Of a stretch of DNA of 64,000 bases, positions 42,177 to 54,568 are shown piece after piece; position 1 is the stretch's first letter, and every line of letters begins with the position of its first letter. Origin of the DNA: Scylla paramamosain. Taxonomy: Eukaryota; Arthropoda; Malacostraca; Decapoda; Portunidae. Position numbers and translations under genes: made by a program. The notes beneath the pieces are model-generated. The model was not told the DNA's origin. It saw only the letters and a list, made by a program, of their open reading frames with translations, and searched no databases. The DNA lies in NCBI RefSeq assembly GCF_035594125.1, contig NC_087156.1:21345497-21409496 (forward strand), written 5' to 3'.

Positions 42177-43542
42177 GTACTATCATTAGTTCTACTATCG
42201 TTACTATTATTGCTTCTGCCTGACTATTGTGCAGAGACCTACTTATAAAGATGTGACTAATGTTTCCTGCATAATGTTTCTTTTTTCTTTAGTTAAGGCT
42301 ATTTAGCTGTTTCTGATGTTAAGCATGTAGCATAATAGATGTAGGCTCTATAAAAACCTTAGTTCCTGTCTGATCTCACTGCATTAGAGAGGAGGAGAGA
42401 AGAGGGATGGGAGAAAGTAAAAAGACTCAGAATACTGGTTAACTCTTGCATTAAGAAGGTGAACAGAATAGTAATGGAAGACTCAGAATACTAGTAAACT
42501 TTTTTACATTAGGGAGGTGGACATAATAGGGGTGAAAGAAAGTAGAAAGACTGAGAATACTGGTTAACTCCTACATGAAGGTGGACAGAATAATGATGAA
42601 AGACTGAGGATACTGGTTAATTCTTGCATTAAAGTGGAAAGAATAGTGATGAAAGACTGAGAATACTGTTTAAACTCTTGCGTTAGGGAAATGGACAGAA
42701 TAGTGATGAAAGACTAAAAATACTGGTTAACTCTTGCATGAAAGTAGACAGAATAGTGATGAAAGACTGAGAATACTGGTAAACTCTTGCAATAGGGAAG
42801 TGGACAGAACAGAGGTGAGAGAAAGTAGAAAGACTGAGAATACGCGTTAACTTTTGCATTACTAGTGGTATTTACTTCTCACTGTAGCAACGCCAAAGAT
42901 TGAAAGAGAGATAAAAAAAAAAAAAAATAAAATAAATAAATAACCCACACACAAAAAAGTCTCGTCTATTTAGTTTTGTCCCCGTTCTCGGTCTGGAGGA
43001 GGAAAACGTCACGCAATCAATTAAAAAGTGTTAACTATATTTTCTTTCGCTAGGAAATGTATCAGTGCATGTGTAAAAAGAATGAAATGCTGCGTGTTGG
43101 GAATGATTAATTAAAACACACACACACACACACACACACACAAATAAGTAAATAAAAAAATGTGATATTGGAAGAGTAAACATGAGCGAAAGGTGAGTGG
43201 GTGGGGAAGGGTATTACTTATTTTTTTACTTTTCTTTTGGTATCTTCATTTTTTTTTTTTTTACATCAATTCTCATGCTCAGGGAAACGTTGGTTGTAGC
43301 TAAAAAAATAAAATAAAATAAAAAAATAAAAAAATAAAAAATAAACAAATAAACACAGTGTAGTCGTGGTGAAGGTGTTTGGTTGATCTATAAAATGGGT
43401 GATTCTTCCAACCTTCCTTTTCTTATAATAGAGAGGAGGTCGAAATCTGGGCTGGTCTCTCACTCCGCGTCGCTTCCTCACTCATCAGGAAGTACTGTAG
43501 GTGAAGGTAACAGTACTCATGGATTGACGACTTGTGTGACCC

Positions 43543-43585
<43 letters not shown>

Positions 43586-43701
43586 AGTGAGAACGCTTGT
43601 TATGGAAGGTGGTAAAATGTCCTTGTTAGATCACGTGGATGATTTCTTTTCTTCTTTTTCTTCGTCTTCTTTTCTTATATTGCTGTCATAACTACGTACA
43701 T

Positions 43702-43734
<33 letters not shown>

Positions 43735-43736
43735 AT

Positions 43737-43768
<32 letters not shown>

Positions 43769-43970
43769 TAGTAGTAGTAACAGTAGTAGTAGTAGTAGTA
43801 GTAATAGTAGCAGCAGCAGCATAGTAGTAGTAGTGGTAGTACAAAAGGTTGATTAATCAACTTGTCTCGTTGAGTTAAGCGTCAGATAAGGGACGCGTTC
43901 TTAACCAAACAGACTTTGTAATCGGTGGGGGAGTGGAAGGTGGGAGGAGAAAGGGAGTAGAATGTTATTA

Positions 43971-44015
<45 letters not shown>

Positions 44016-44196
44016 CATGCTCCCCTTGGGCCCTTCATAGGAACACTGAGGCTAAGTCTTGAGTCACAAGAAAAATTCATTGTGGTGGGGGATCAAGGCT
44101 TTTTTTTTTGACTGGGAGAACACAAGGGCAGCGTATCATAAGTTGTGGTCTTAACGATCGTGGCATCGCAAGGTCCCTTTGGGGGTTTTTATACGC

Positions 44197-44271
<75 letters not shown>

Positions 44272-44347
44272 GTGAACGTTGCTAGGATAATGGAATTCCT
44301 CATACATGTGGCTACGTCAGTATCACTGTTGCAACTAGAACACACAC

Positions 44348-44407
<60 letters not shown>

Positions 44408-44475
44408 CATTTCCTCCCACCGCATACAAATTGACATTCCCTTTATGTCACCACCCCACATACATTATATCTTTT

Positions 44476-44511
<36 letters not shown>

Positions 44512-46976
44512 ACACAAGAAAATTAAGAACTTATCCTCTTCTTCCTTCCCATCCTAGTCTTCAGTCTTAACTCTATTTCTTCCTCTTCTTTCCCACATCT
44601 CTCCTTAGCTGTGACGAACAATGCTTAACTGGAAACGATCTTCTGCTGTAGAAATAGTAACAAAAGAGACAGCCAACTAAAGATACCAAAAACAGCAAAG
44701 AATAGGAGATGGAAGAAGGTTAACATCACTAGCTTGCCTAAGAATAACAATAGTAGCAGGGTGAATAGCATTAATAACGGAGACCAGTCACTCACTGGCA
44801 ATTCTCTGCGTTCCTGAATAAGTAAAGTGTGTTCCTGGTGCGGTATTCTCTTGCGTAATGTATTATTTCGGGTCCGGTGGAAATGTATAGTGAAGTATTT
44901 ATTTATTTACCGTTTTTTCTCAGCTTTATTTCATCTTATGTCTTCTTACTGAGTGCCAGGGTTCTCTGTGGCCATTATCTTCTGCTCTCATTACTATCAC
45001 CACTGTGTTCATTAGCACCATCACCATCATCACTACATAGCACCAAAACCATCATTACCACCACGACCACGAGTCACCAAAGCTATCACCAGCACTACCA
45101 CCACCACTCAACACCACCACTTATCATCCACTCACCATACCTCGTGATAGAAAACATCACCATCACTACCATCACCACGCTCACTACTATCCACCATATC
45201 TCGTCTCAGGAACATCACCATCACCATTACTACCCACCGTAACTCTTACCAGGAACATCACCATCACCACCACCATTCAACACACTCATTACCAACCAGG
45301 GAACATCACCACCATCATCACCACCACCATAATCACACCTAGTTTGCAGGAATAATGGCGGAGAGTTTTTTTTTTTTTTTTTTGAGATTGAGTATTAGTT
45401 ATTTTATTGGTATTTAAGACCTTACTAAATTTTGTTAAGAGTTTGAGGTAAAAGTGTAGTTTTTGCGAGTTCTCTGCGCTTCGTTAAGGTTTACTGCTGG
45501 AGTTGTTTTTAGTCTCAGATCGTTGTGGAATGCGCCTTTCGAGTCGTGTCAGGTGGGGAGATAGGAATGGTGTAGTGCATGAAAGACTGGTCTGTATTCT
45601 AAGGTTCAGTTACTTCCATTTAAAAACATGTGCCTTTTCCAAATTGTGTATATGGTGCGTAACAGGAGATGACCGTTATTTACATGGTTACTGCTCTTCT
45701 GAATTGGTTAACTGCATGCCTCCCTTCTCACTGCACTTCTCACTCCCTTCTCACTGCACAAGACTTTTGTGCTTGCTTTCACCTATATTCTGTCCACCTT
45801 ACTTTATCTATCCAAGAGATAACCAGTATCTTCATTCTTTAATAACTGTCAGTGTTAATCTCTAAAACTCTCTTCCTGTTTCTGTATTTTCTCCTCCCTA
45901 CGACTTGAACTGTTTTATGAGTGAAGTATCAAGACGCCTCAGAAACTAAACTGGGTCATTGTCGTAATTTTCTACTTTTTTTGTGTGTGTGTGTGGTGGG
46001 GAGGGGGAGCGGCATTGTGATCAGGCTATTCTTTTATTCATGTTTGTGCCCTTGGCCAGTCTCCCTCACATGTAGAAAACAAAAGGAGTACGAAATGCTC
46101 ATTACTTTAATAACTTTCACAACTTCATTAACACCGGCAATTACGAGTCTTTTCTTCCTCGGCCAGTCCCATGTGGCTCTAGTTACGATCCCTTGATGAA
46201 TATTTCCAGCGATAGTTGGTCTTTACTACCGTGGCGAAGCTTAATGGTTTCATAATTCTTCCGTGCACTCACTCATTAATTACCAACACTCGTGTAAGGT
46301 TGAGTGGCGGCATGGCGCGGCCTTCACTCTGCTCTATGCGTCTCTCCATCTTTCAAGAGGCCATAGAACACTTACTGTCGTCCTACACACTCACATGAAA
46401 ATGCTCGGGTCACGTGCACGCCTAATGCTCCCTAATGCCCTTCATTAATGTATTATCGCATACCGCAACGAGACATTACGACTTTACTCTCGCTGAATCA
46501 CGCTGTATCGTCCCATTTTTAATTATCTATTTATTTTTTGTAAAACCTTGAGGAACTGTTGCAGAAATACATTATTATCATTAATTATTCATTCCTTTGC
46601 TTATCAATGTACTATTCATTTATCTATTCATTTATTTTATCTACTAACATGTAGCGGATTTGCTTCGGACGCCGCTTCGTATCGCTCCAAATCTGACTCA
46701 CTCTTTCCTGAGTCAGTGCACCACGCACCATGTACGCACACACTGATTTATTCCCTCGTTTGTTTACTAGTAGCTAGAAGTTAAAAAGGATTGACAGGAA
46801 AATGTGCAAAGCGTGCTCCTTGTAATCAAATAAGGTGAAATTGTGACTTGGAAGTGTGAGGGTCGTGTCGCCGAGGCCTGCGCGGCACCAGCACGACCTT
46901 GGGAATGTAGCGATGCACCACGACAGAATTCCTTCCCGTAGATTATGACCCACCTGTTCGACCATCCTGAGTACTG

Positions 46977-47009
<33 letters not shown>

Positions 47010-47389
47010 TCAACTTTTCATGCTCTTGCCGCTATGTTCTGGCCTTCGTATAAGCGTCGAGTCAAGATCACGCAAATAAGAGGAGTGTCCTCGAACAAAG
47101 ACGACGAAAGCCCCCGAGCAATAAAAAGAGACGTACAGTTTGGGCAGTAATAAGTGACTAATAAGGTATGCATGGGAACGAATACTTTGCCCCAGTCATT
47201 TCATCGCGGCTGCGTTGTGTACACAGGAGTAATGGGACGAGGGGCGTGGGGCGACGTGACTACACTGGCAGGGTGTGGCGCCCCCTTCATCCTGGGACGT
47301 GTATTATATAGTAAGTGGTGTGAACAGTGTACCTACCTAGTGATTCTCCTTCATTTAGTGAATGTGGTTGTGTGTTTGTGTGTGTGTGC

Positions 47390-47451
<62 letters not shown>

Positions 47452-50400
47452 CAAGGCAAGGTAAGCACGTGTTCTAATGTGTGCGTGTGTATCTTAAGTA
47501 ATGCGTAAGACAGCATTAGGTTACATGTCCAGTTCTCACGAATGCATGGAGGTCTCTATTTTTTTTTTTTTTTCTTCTTGTCCATCCCCTCCCTTTTTCG
47601 TGTTTAATGAAAGATAGTCGTATTTTCCCAGCGTCACGCCGCCATATTGCCATCTACAGCTTGTGTGCATTCCGCAGGGTCGCACGACTCCTTCAGCTAC
47701 AGTCTTAATCCCGAGAGCGAGGTGGCACCCGACGCGCCAGACCCGGTGAAGGGACTGATGAGGGTGGTTCCTTGCCTGGCCCGCCCCGCCCTCCTCCGCT
47801 GGTCCGTCACTCAGCGGACAACCGTCACTGAACAGCTTCGTCATGGTGTTAGGTAGGCTGGTGTGTGTGTGTGTGTGTGTGTTCTAACTATTGTTCTTAT
47901 GTAGTGTTTCTTTTATGAAGAAGTCAAGTTCTCTGTACCTCATGCTTTAATACTGTTTTATAGCTCTTTCTTTTTAAATCTGTGGATATTTTTAGCACGA
48001 TTTCAGCTCTACGTATGCTACTTCAGTGATCTGTTCCCCTCTGTGGGAATGCCACATATTTCTTTTAAGGCGTGTGTGTGTTTGTGTGTGTGTGCCTAAT
48101 TCTCCGTGAACAGGTGGTACAAAACACGTGACCATCTGAGAAGTTACGAGGAATCGCCGCTCGGGGCCCGAATTATGCATGAGTCCCGCTGCTCCTGAGT
48201 GTTCCTGGGCAAGCATTGATCCCTGTGGGGGGGAGGTGGGAACCATTACTCCTCCCACCCGTCCACTTTCTCCCTAATTACTGGAAATGGATATCAGATC
48301 ATCATATTGTGTGTACTTTGCCGTGTTCCGATGCATAATTCATACACACACATACACACGCACATTATTGATCTTTCTGAAAACGACAGTGCACTGTGGC
48401 GTGTACTTTCAAGGGGTATTTAACTCAATTTGTGAGTAGCAACAGTCCATCGGTGCACGCAGAGAAGCTACCATCATTCAGCGCTTCATTACACTGCACT
48501 CATTAACTATACCTCGCTGTTGCCCGTCCTTCATACCTAGTTTGTAGTGTAATTGTATTATTGTGGTAAAGAGGCTTGCGTGTTCCAGTGTTTCTGTGTT
48601 CATGTCTGAGTTGTATCGTAATTGTCTTCAACTTGATTTATTATGTACCGTCTTCAGTGGAGGCCTACCTTGTCATGGAGAGGTTTGCTTGTTCCACCGA
48701 TCAGTGAAGGTAAACTAAACACGTCCATTGTAAGAAATAGGACAAAATTTACTTCCCCGTCTACTAGGTCTTGTAAGTTTGTTTGGTGTCTGGTTTATCT
48801 TTCCAGAGTCATGTTATAAAAATTTAATGTCATTGTAAAGTTGTTGATGCATTCACTGTTTTATTGTCATGTCCGTTACTTGTTATTAAAGGTACTATTG
48901 GAAAAACTCTACCCTGATATAAGAAATGCATGAAAAAAAAAAACCCCAGAAAACTGGTGACTTTCGACAACATAGAAAAGTATTCATCTTCAGGTAAAAA
49001 AAGAAAAAAAAAAATCTGATACACGCATACAGTTCTTCATTTTCATCACTCAGGTTAGATTTTTCTCCATTGTACTTGCCCGGTGTTAACCGTGCCCTCT
49101 TGCCAACGTTGCTCTCTTCCTCAGGTACTTCGACATACGAGTAGCGGCGCGAGGCTCCAAGTTCTATTTCGTTCATGGTCTCTTCGGCGCCGACTTGCAG
49201 CCTCTCCTGTCTGAGGTATGTCCATCAACACCACTACCACCATCACCCTTATCACCACCGCTCACCAGCATTATGACAGTCACTATCATCACTTTCCTCA
49301 CCACAACCATCAGTGCAGGCAACATCACCATCGTCACCAGCATTACAGCCACCCTCATCACTACCGTCGCCACCACCACCATTATAGCTTTCCATTTCCT
49401 TGTCTATTCTGCTTTGGTCATCTTTTTCGTCTTTCGATCACAAGCGATATGCACATTACGAGTTTATTTTGTTCGATGAGCAAATTTACTCTTTCAATAT
49501 ACACAGACCTCCCAGCTCGTACACTCTCTGCGGAAGACAACAGCCGAAACGTAAGAATAAAAAGGGACTTCTGCTTCTCACCACCATATTTTCACGCACA
49601 ACACTGCGTCCTGTACTTTTTTTTTCCTCTGCTACTTAACATTTCCATCCCGTAGGTGCGTCTCTTCCTGGCTCAGCATCCCGGCGAGGTGGTGCTCCTT
49701 GACTTCCAACACTTTCACGGCCTGGAGATGGATGACCACGCCGCCCTCATCGCCTTACTTAGGTCCACTTTCGCCACCACACTCTGCCCGGTGTTCACTT
49801 ACCTACAGAACCTCAATCTCGATATTTTGGCGCGGCTCAAGCACCAGGTAACTAACTCACTGCATGGAGAGGCGTAACAGGCGGGACATGGGATGAGATA
49901 CAAGAAGTGGATAGCTTTGAGGAATGCTCATCAACAAGAATGTGCAGAATACTACATTATGATAAATCACGTTCTTCTTCCACGACACACATATTCAGAA
50001 GATAAAAATACTCCAGATGTAACATACTTTTCAATCTTCACAATCATATTACATAGTTCCTGCAGGATGGAAGATAACTGCCGATAATCATTACAAAGAT
50101 CATTGCAAGAAACAAATGCACCTCGTTATAATATCCGCTCATTCTGTCATCTGTAAAAGCACCACTAACACCAGTGTCACCAAGGTGTGCTCCCATGCAG
50201 GTACTGGTGTTCTACCGTCACGCAGCGGGGGAGGACGCCGCCTCGTGGCTATGGCCCAGCGAAACCCTTCCCAACCCCTGGCCCGCCGCCGTCACTGTGT
50301 CCTCCATGCTTAGATTCTTGCGGGCCAGACTTGCAGCTCGCGACCCTGACACCTTCTTCGTCACGCAGTATGCCTCTTTCCCTCGTCTCCTTTCTCTCTT

Positions 50401-51266
50401 TACTCTTGCCAGACATGCAGGACGAGGATGGAGATGTAACGTGTTGGGTTGCAGGAAAGGATTGAGGCTTTCAATGTCTTGGTTTCCTTTCCATAGTAAT
50501 CGTGTAGTTTCCCTCTCGGGTACTCATACAGACACTGAGAAATTGATTTTTGAAGGTGAGATAAATCTTTGGCCATAAGAACCGTAGTCGGGATTGAACC
50601 CCTAGCCAGGAAGACGAAAGTACAGGGCCTTGGATGTCAGAACCATAATGATTATCCGGTCCCAAGATAAAGTTTTGGGTTTCTGTACTGCAGGTCACAA
50701 CACTTGAGTTTGTTTTAGTGTCTTTAAGTAAATTTCAATAGATTTAAGTAAGTATCACGCTATTGAACATTAAGGCATGCACATGCACGCAGCTTACAGA
50801 TGTTTTGGTCAAGGCATCTGTAACTGCTGGACTACAGACAAGTCTGTAGTCCAGCACAGTGCATGCATCAGACAAGCAGTGGACGCTTATTTTCTATTCC
50901 TTCTCATTTTGTTAAGATTTTGTTTAATTTCTGACACAAGAAATAGAAAATATACTATTATATTTGTTTCATGGTTACGCAGTGTAAGATGTGACCGCTA
51001 ATTGTTGCAGGTGTGTTCTGACGCCCACGGGGAGCTACCTGGCGAGGCGCTTATGTGGCAACCTGGAGGCGAACCTAGCCATCCCAACCAACCAGGTGTT
51101 GCCCGACTGGGTGAAGGGTCTGCCTAGCGGGACGCCAGGCGCCAATATTGTTATGGTTGACTTCGTGGAACACAACTCTTGGGAGGTTCCACGCGCTGTC
51201 ATCAACAAAAATATGGAAGCTCTTCTGCCGGCTCCCGCTAAGTTCAAAGCGCAGCACACGATGTAA
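39478..51266 (+). CDS. PI-PLC X-domain protein (PLCXD-like), six coding exons
   Basis: Exons 39478-40321, 47678-47852, 49125-49215, 49656-49847, 50201-50367 and 51011-51266 join in phase with GT-AG borders to 574 residues. The X domain begins near residue 270: LYIPGSHDSFSY with the first catalytic-type His284, EQLRHGVRYFDIRV, then YFVHGLFG with the second His357, EVVLLDFQHFHG, SWLWPSETLPNPW, and QCVLTPTGSYL. This is the PLCXD layout: X domain only, without Y, C2, EF or PH. Such proteins are predicted phosphoric-diester hydrolases acting on phosphoinositide-like substrates. Residues 1-265 form a hydrophilic, probably disordered extension; PLCXD proteins are usually only about 300-340 residues. 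No signal peptide or membrane segment seen. The start is the first ATG after the in-frame TAG at 39475. The 3' end of the mRNA is not clear. Confidence 0.9.
41494..41556 (+). repeat. Compound (AC)n(TC)n microsatellite
   Basis: About 23 bases of AC joined to about 40 bases of CT in PLCXD intron 1. Confidence 0.97.
41783..42181 (+). repeat. Four-motif microsatellite cluster
   Basis: (GT)n 41783-41819, (GA)n 41879-41954, (ATT)n with a few ATC units 41955-42096, then (ACT)n 42097-42181 broken twice by CTAGTAC. The last three blocks abut without spacer. Confidence 0.96.
42424..42862 (+). repeat. Minisatellite, 8 units of 53-70 bp
   Basis: Unit pattern GACTGAGAATACTGGTTAAC, then TCTTGCATTAGGGAAGTGGA, then CAGAATAGTGATGAAA. 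Units start at 42424, 42479, 42549, 42602, 42655, 42712, 42765 and 42832. Two longer units carry a GAGAAAGTAGAAA-type insert. Lies in PLCXD intron 1. Confidence 0.92.
43542..43583 (+). repeat. (TG)n microsatellite
   Basis: About 42 bases of TG in PLCXD intron 1. Confidence 0.95.
43702..43840 (+). repeat. Mixed (GTA)n/(GCA)n trinucleotide array
   Basis: Blocks of GTA alternate with blocks of GCA, an array in which units differ by a single T/C change. Confidence 0.95.
43974..44013 (+). repeat. (GT)n microsatellite
   Basis: About 40 bases of GT in PLCXD intron 1. Confidence 0.96.
44200..44507 (+). repeat. (GT)n followed by two (AC)n arrays
   Basis: GT at 44200-44269, AC at 44340-44405 and again at 44479-44507. 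The first two face each other over about 70 bases, so they are an inverted pair. Confidence 0.95.
44990..45345 (+). repeat. Degenerate (CAY)n region with ACATCACCATCACC periodicity
   Basis: CAC/CAT-rich low-complexity sequence; GGAACATCACCATCACC-type units recur around 45150-45310. Confidence 0.8.
47371..47448 (+). repeat. (GT)n(GA)n microsatellite
   Basis: Imperfect GT followed by about 48 bases of GA, 230 bases before PLCXD exon 2. Confidence 0.95.
47678..47852 (+). CDS. PLCXD coding exon 2: first catalytic His
   Basis: Completes GSHDSFSY and encodes GLMRVVPCLARPALLRWSV and TVTEQLRHGV. It ends in a split arginine codon. Confidence 0.93.
49125..49215 (+). CDS. PLCXD coding exon 3: second catalytic His
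   Basis: Encodes YFDIRVAARGSKFYFVHGLF and GADLQPLLSE; phase 2 to phase 0. Confidence 0.94.
49218..49390 (+). repeat. Degenerate (CAY)n low-complexity region
   Basis: CAC/CAT/ATC-rich sequence directly after the exon 3 donor, filling the first part of PLCXD intron 3. Confidence 0.7.
49656..49847 (+). CDS. PLCXD coding exon 4
   Basis: 64 codons in phase 0. Encodes VRLFLAQHPGEVVLLDFQHF, the buried strand of the X-domain barrel, and CPVFTYLQNLNLDIL. Confidence 0.94.
50201..50367 (+). CDS. PLCXD coding exon 5
   Basis: Encodes VLVFYRHAAGEDAASWLWPS and ETLPNPWP, ending DTFFVT with a split glutamine codon. The donor is GTATGC. Confidence 0.9.
50555..50665 (-). repeat. Possible tRNA-derived SINE remnant
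   Basis: On the minus strand, GGGGTTCAATCCCGACTACG resembles a tRNA T-arm/B box, with CCTGGCTAG just before it and a G/C-rich head upstream. A clear A box is not visible, so this is a weak call. Confidence 0.35.
50825..50856. repeat. Perfect 15-bp hairpin with 2-nt loop
   Basis: TGCTGGACTACAGAC, then AA, then its exact reverse complement GTCTGTAGTCCAGCA. Lies in PLCXD intron 5, 155 bases before exon 6. Confidence 0.95.
51011..51266 (+). CDS. PLCXD coding exon 6, with stop
   Basis: Encodes CVLTPTGSYLARRLCGNLEA and then INKNMEALLPAPAKFKAQHT to the stop TAA at 51264-51266. It includes NIVMVDFVEHN, the last barrel strand. Confidence 0.93.
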
Positions 51267-52228
51267 GAATGACATCAGGATGGAGTAGTGTAGCTCAAGT
51301 CTCCACAGACCACTCGGTAAATACTGAATACTAGGGTGACTTGAACCAATGATAACATGATTACGGTAGCAGCCACAGATGGCGTCACTGTCAGCCTTTT
51401 GTTGACAGTGCAGGTCGGGGGTCTGATTTTGATGTGTTACATTCTAATCTATCTGCATACAGTGGTTCAACTTTGCAGATCTTAAAGTGAAGAAAGAATT
51501 TATTGACACTTCATTATGTCCAAATTCTTAATTTTTGCTCCATTTGGTGTTATTTATCCCAGATCTGCGACCTCTGCCTGTGTCAACCTGTTTGTTCAAT
51601 GGGAACCCTTGGAATATTTTCCATCTCTCAGGAAACTCTTGCGTAATAATCATTCTCTTCGATTCACATTATATTTGTTTAGATTACTTTACATGCAAGG
51701 AACATCTTGCCTCCTGTATGACTGTAGTGTAAGTAGAGGAAATTTTAGTGGTTTCGATTTCTTATCTTCTTTTTTTTATTTAATTATTTCTGTCTTTGCC
51801 CATTTATAGTACGAGTATGCCTAAAACATTACCGTAGATTTCTTATATACAGGATGACGTATAAAGCATTGCACATTCTGTTAAACTAGACGATTCCTAT
51901 GAATATTTATATGCTTGTTTAGGGAGAAAATTTGTTTACACATATAAGAAGCTGCAGTTGGGAGAGTATGCTGATTTACAGCAGGACACTGGTGAAAATA
52001 TCCACTGTTTTCGAGAAAGAATAGTAGTCACTCTTTGGTAAAGGTAGTTCAGCTTATACGTTACGCAATATCTTAACACGTTTCTAAATATCCTAAAGTC
52101 ATCGCGATAAAACATTCTGTTTTTCTAATATTGTTCGTCGAGTGCTTCATACCCGCCGGTAGGGTTTGTTAGTAGCGAGTAGTGCGCGGCGTGGAGCGCT
52201 TGTGCAGTGCGACATAAGGCACACAGGA

Positions 52229-52444
52229 CAGTATTCTGAAACACTTCTGTGCATCACTTCCCCTACATTCAAAAGACTCTAATTAAGGTCACACGGATTT
52301 TTAAGGGTGTTTTTGTGGTTCTAGTGATAGATTAACAATATTTCTACATTATTAACAGGAGAAACGCTCTTAGGAATCAGGTTAATCATCTCTGTGGCCT
52401 TTGAAAATAGTCGTGGTGAGAAAGCAAAACGTTTCAGAATACTG
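52229..52444 (+). mobile_element. Short MITE, copy A
   Basis: Ends CAGTATTCTGAAACACT and GTTTCAGAATACTG are inverted repeats of about 14-16 bases. The 216-bp body aligns with the reverse complement of 54360-54568. No coding frame. Target duplication not resolved. Confidence 0.85.
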
Positions 52445-52710
52445 GCCTGTAGAGAAACACTATAGAGACACGCTGAATGTAAAACTTATAGCAAATGACA
52501 CATTATGCGGCGTGGACGACACTGCGCATTGTGACAGCTACCTCAGTGAACGGGGAGCGCAGTTCCTCACCAAAACAAAGTGGCGCCACTCTTGCTGATG
52601 ACCTGCGGCGTGTGTTGATGTGGCAGCGGTGCAGGCAGTACATTCCCATGCCGTAATGAGTCCTGGAGTCAAAGTGATGTCCTGTGATTTCTTTTTCTGC
52701 CTTTACCACA

Positions 52711-52713
<3 letters not shown>

Positions 52714-52766
<53 letters not shown>
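52714..52766 (+). repeat. (CT)n microsatellite
   Basis: About 53 bases of CT in the intergenic spacer. Confidence 0.97.
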
Positions 52767-52769
<3 letters not shown>

Positions 52770-53448
52770 ATGTTCATTCGTCGTCAGTGTAGTAAACTTT
52801 AATTAGACTAGATCTGCACCACTCAGTCCAGGACCTTACCTATTCCTGTGCCAAGCCAGAGTACAACGTTGTTTTCACTGTTACTTCAATCCGTAAGGGG
52901 AAATCCAGGTTAAAATCCCCTTGATAGCAGTGAGTCGGCGTCTTTCTTCCCAAGTTTATTCTATAGTCTTGCCTCTTGCCTTTGCTCTGAACCGCCAGTC
53001 CTATTTCCAGGGCAGGACATAGATTCAGTATTGGTCACGTCATCACATCACCAACCGTCATGTTGATTTGTTGCCTCCACGGTATTCATGATAAGAATCT
53101 CAGTCACACGGGTCAGGCTGCTTGTGTACAGAAGTCTATACCTTTGCTGTGTGTATGTGGTATGTCCCTGAAATTTTTTTTTTTGTTGTGTATGTGTTCA
53201 GATGCTGTTGGAGCGTGAAGGTAAAATATTTGGACATGTCAAGAGTTTGGAAATCTGTCTATCTGTTTATATACATCTGTCTGTGTACCAGGCTAACATA
53301 CTTTTTAGGTGGGTAGCCGAGACAAAACGTGTAAATCAAAGCTGAAATTTGTCTGGGTATTATATTGAATGTAAAGTAGTAAAATTTATGCTGAGTGATT
53401 CATTGCATTTATTTCTTCAACTAAATATATCATCGATTTCAAAGCATT

Positions 53449-53570
<122 letters not shown>

Positions 53571-54359
53571 TGCCACAAAGACTTTCAATCAGAATTTTAC
53601 CACGTGAATCAAAGTATCTAATTTTGCCACTTTGCTTCCTCTCATTCGTGTTTCTGTAAATTAATCTATGTGAAAGTTATTATTAATTCTAGATGAGATT
53701 AAGGAGATGTGGGGTTCTTTTTCAAGGAAAAGTTAGGTTTGTTTAGGTAGAATTAGGACAGCTGAAGTTAGAAAATGAATTGAAGTGACGACTGATCATA
53801 ATTGGTATAAAACATGATGAATGCAATTATTAAGTAGAGAGCCCGTATCTCCTTACCCTCAGTCGTGTATTGAAACAGTTTCGGCTGTTGTGAGGACTAT
53901 TTTCAAAGACCACGTATACAGATGATTAGTCGAGTTCTATTGGGTGTTTTCCCCACTGATGGTGCAGAATCCTTAAACTATCACCAGAATCATGAAAACA
54001 CTCCTGATAATTCCAATTACTTTCAGTACAGCCTGTTACAATTAGTCGAGAGAGGTGCCAGACGTAGAATGTGATCAAACATTTCCTCGGGTATACTTTT
54101 CAATATTTCCTCCGTCACTGCCTTGATGCGAGTTCTTCACCACCTCCTTGTTTACCTCATCAGTGTTCCTCACGTGTTGTTAATTAGTCGTAAGTGTGAC
54201 ATCACCATTCGTGAAACCGCGCATCAGGAGTCACCTCAGAGGGTCAGTGAGTTGAGTTAAGGGTTCCGTCGCCAGGGTCTCTCGTGTCACTTCTAGTCAG
54301 CAGCCTCAGTCGGCACGAGCAGACAACGTGGTTCCCTTGGTATTGGTGTGATTAGCCCC

Positions 54360-54568
54360 GTATTCTGAAACACTGCTCTCTTATCACGATAATTTCAAAG
54401 GCAATAGAGACGATTAGCCGGTTTCTCAAGAGTGATTCTCCTGTTAATAATGTAGAAATCTTGTTAATCTTTCACTAGAACCGCTAAAACATCCTTGAAA
54501 ATCCGTATACTTCAACCAGAGCCTTTTGAAAGTAATTAAGGTGCTACGCAGAAGTGTTTCAGAATATG
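54360..54568 (-). mobile_element. Short MITE, copy B, opposite orientation
   Basis: Ends GTATTCTGAAACACTG and GTGTTTCAGAATATGG are inverted repeats. The reverse complement shares ATTTCTACATTATTAACAGG and GGTTCTAGTGAWAGATTAAC with copy A at 52229-52444. Confidence 0.85.

Noticed and set aside
41696..42248. Long open frames of repeated Arg-Glu, Ile, Thr or Leu
   Set aside because: They are translations of the microsatellite cluster with no stop codons; other long homopeptide frames over simple repeats (for example 60423-61007, 61663-62157, 44151-44526) were dismissed for the same reason.
45000..45242. His-rich frame over CAY repeats
   Set aside because: Low-complexity translation of a degenerate trinucleotide repeat, inside the PLCXD intron.
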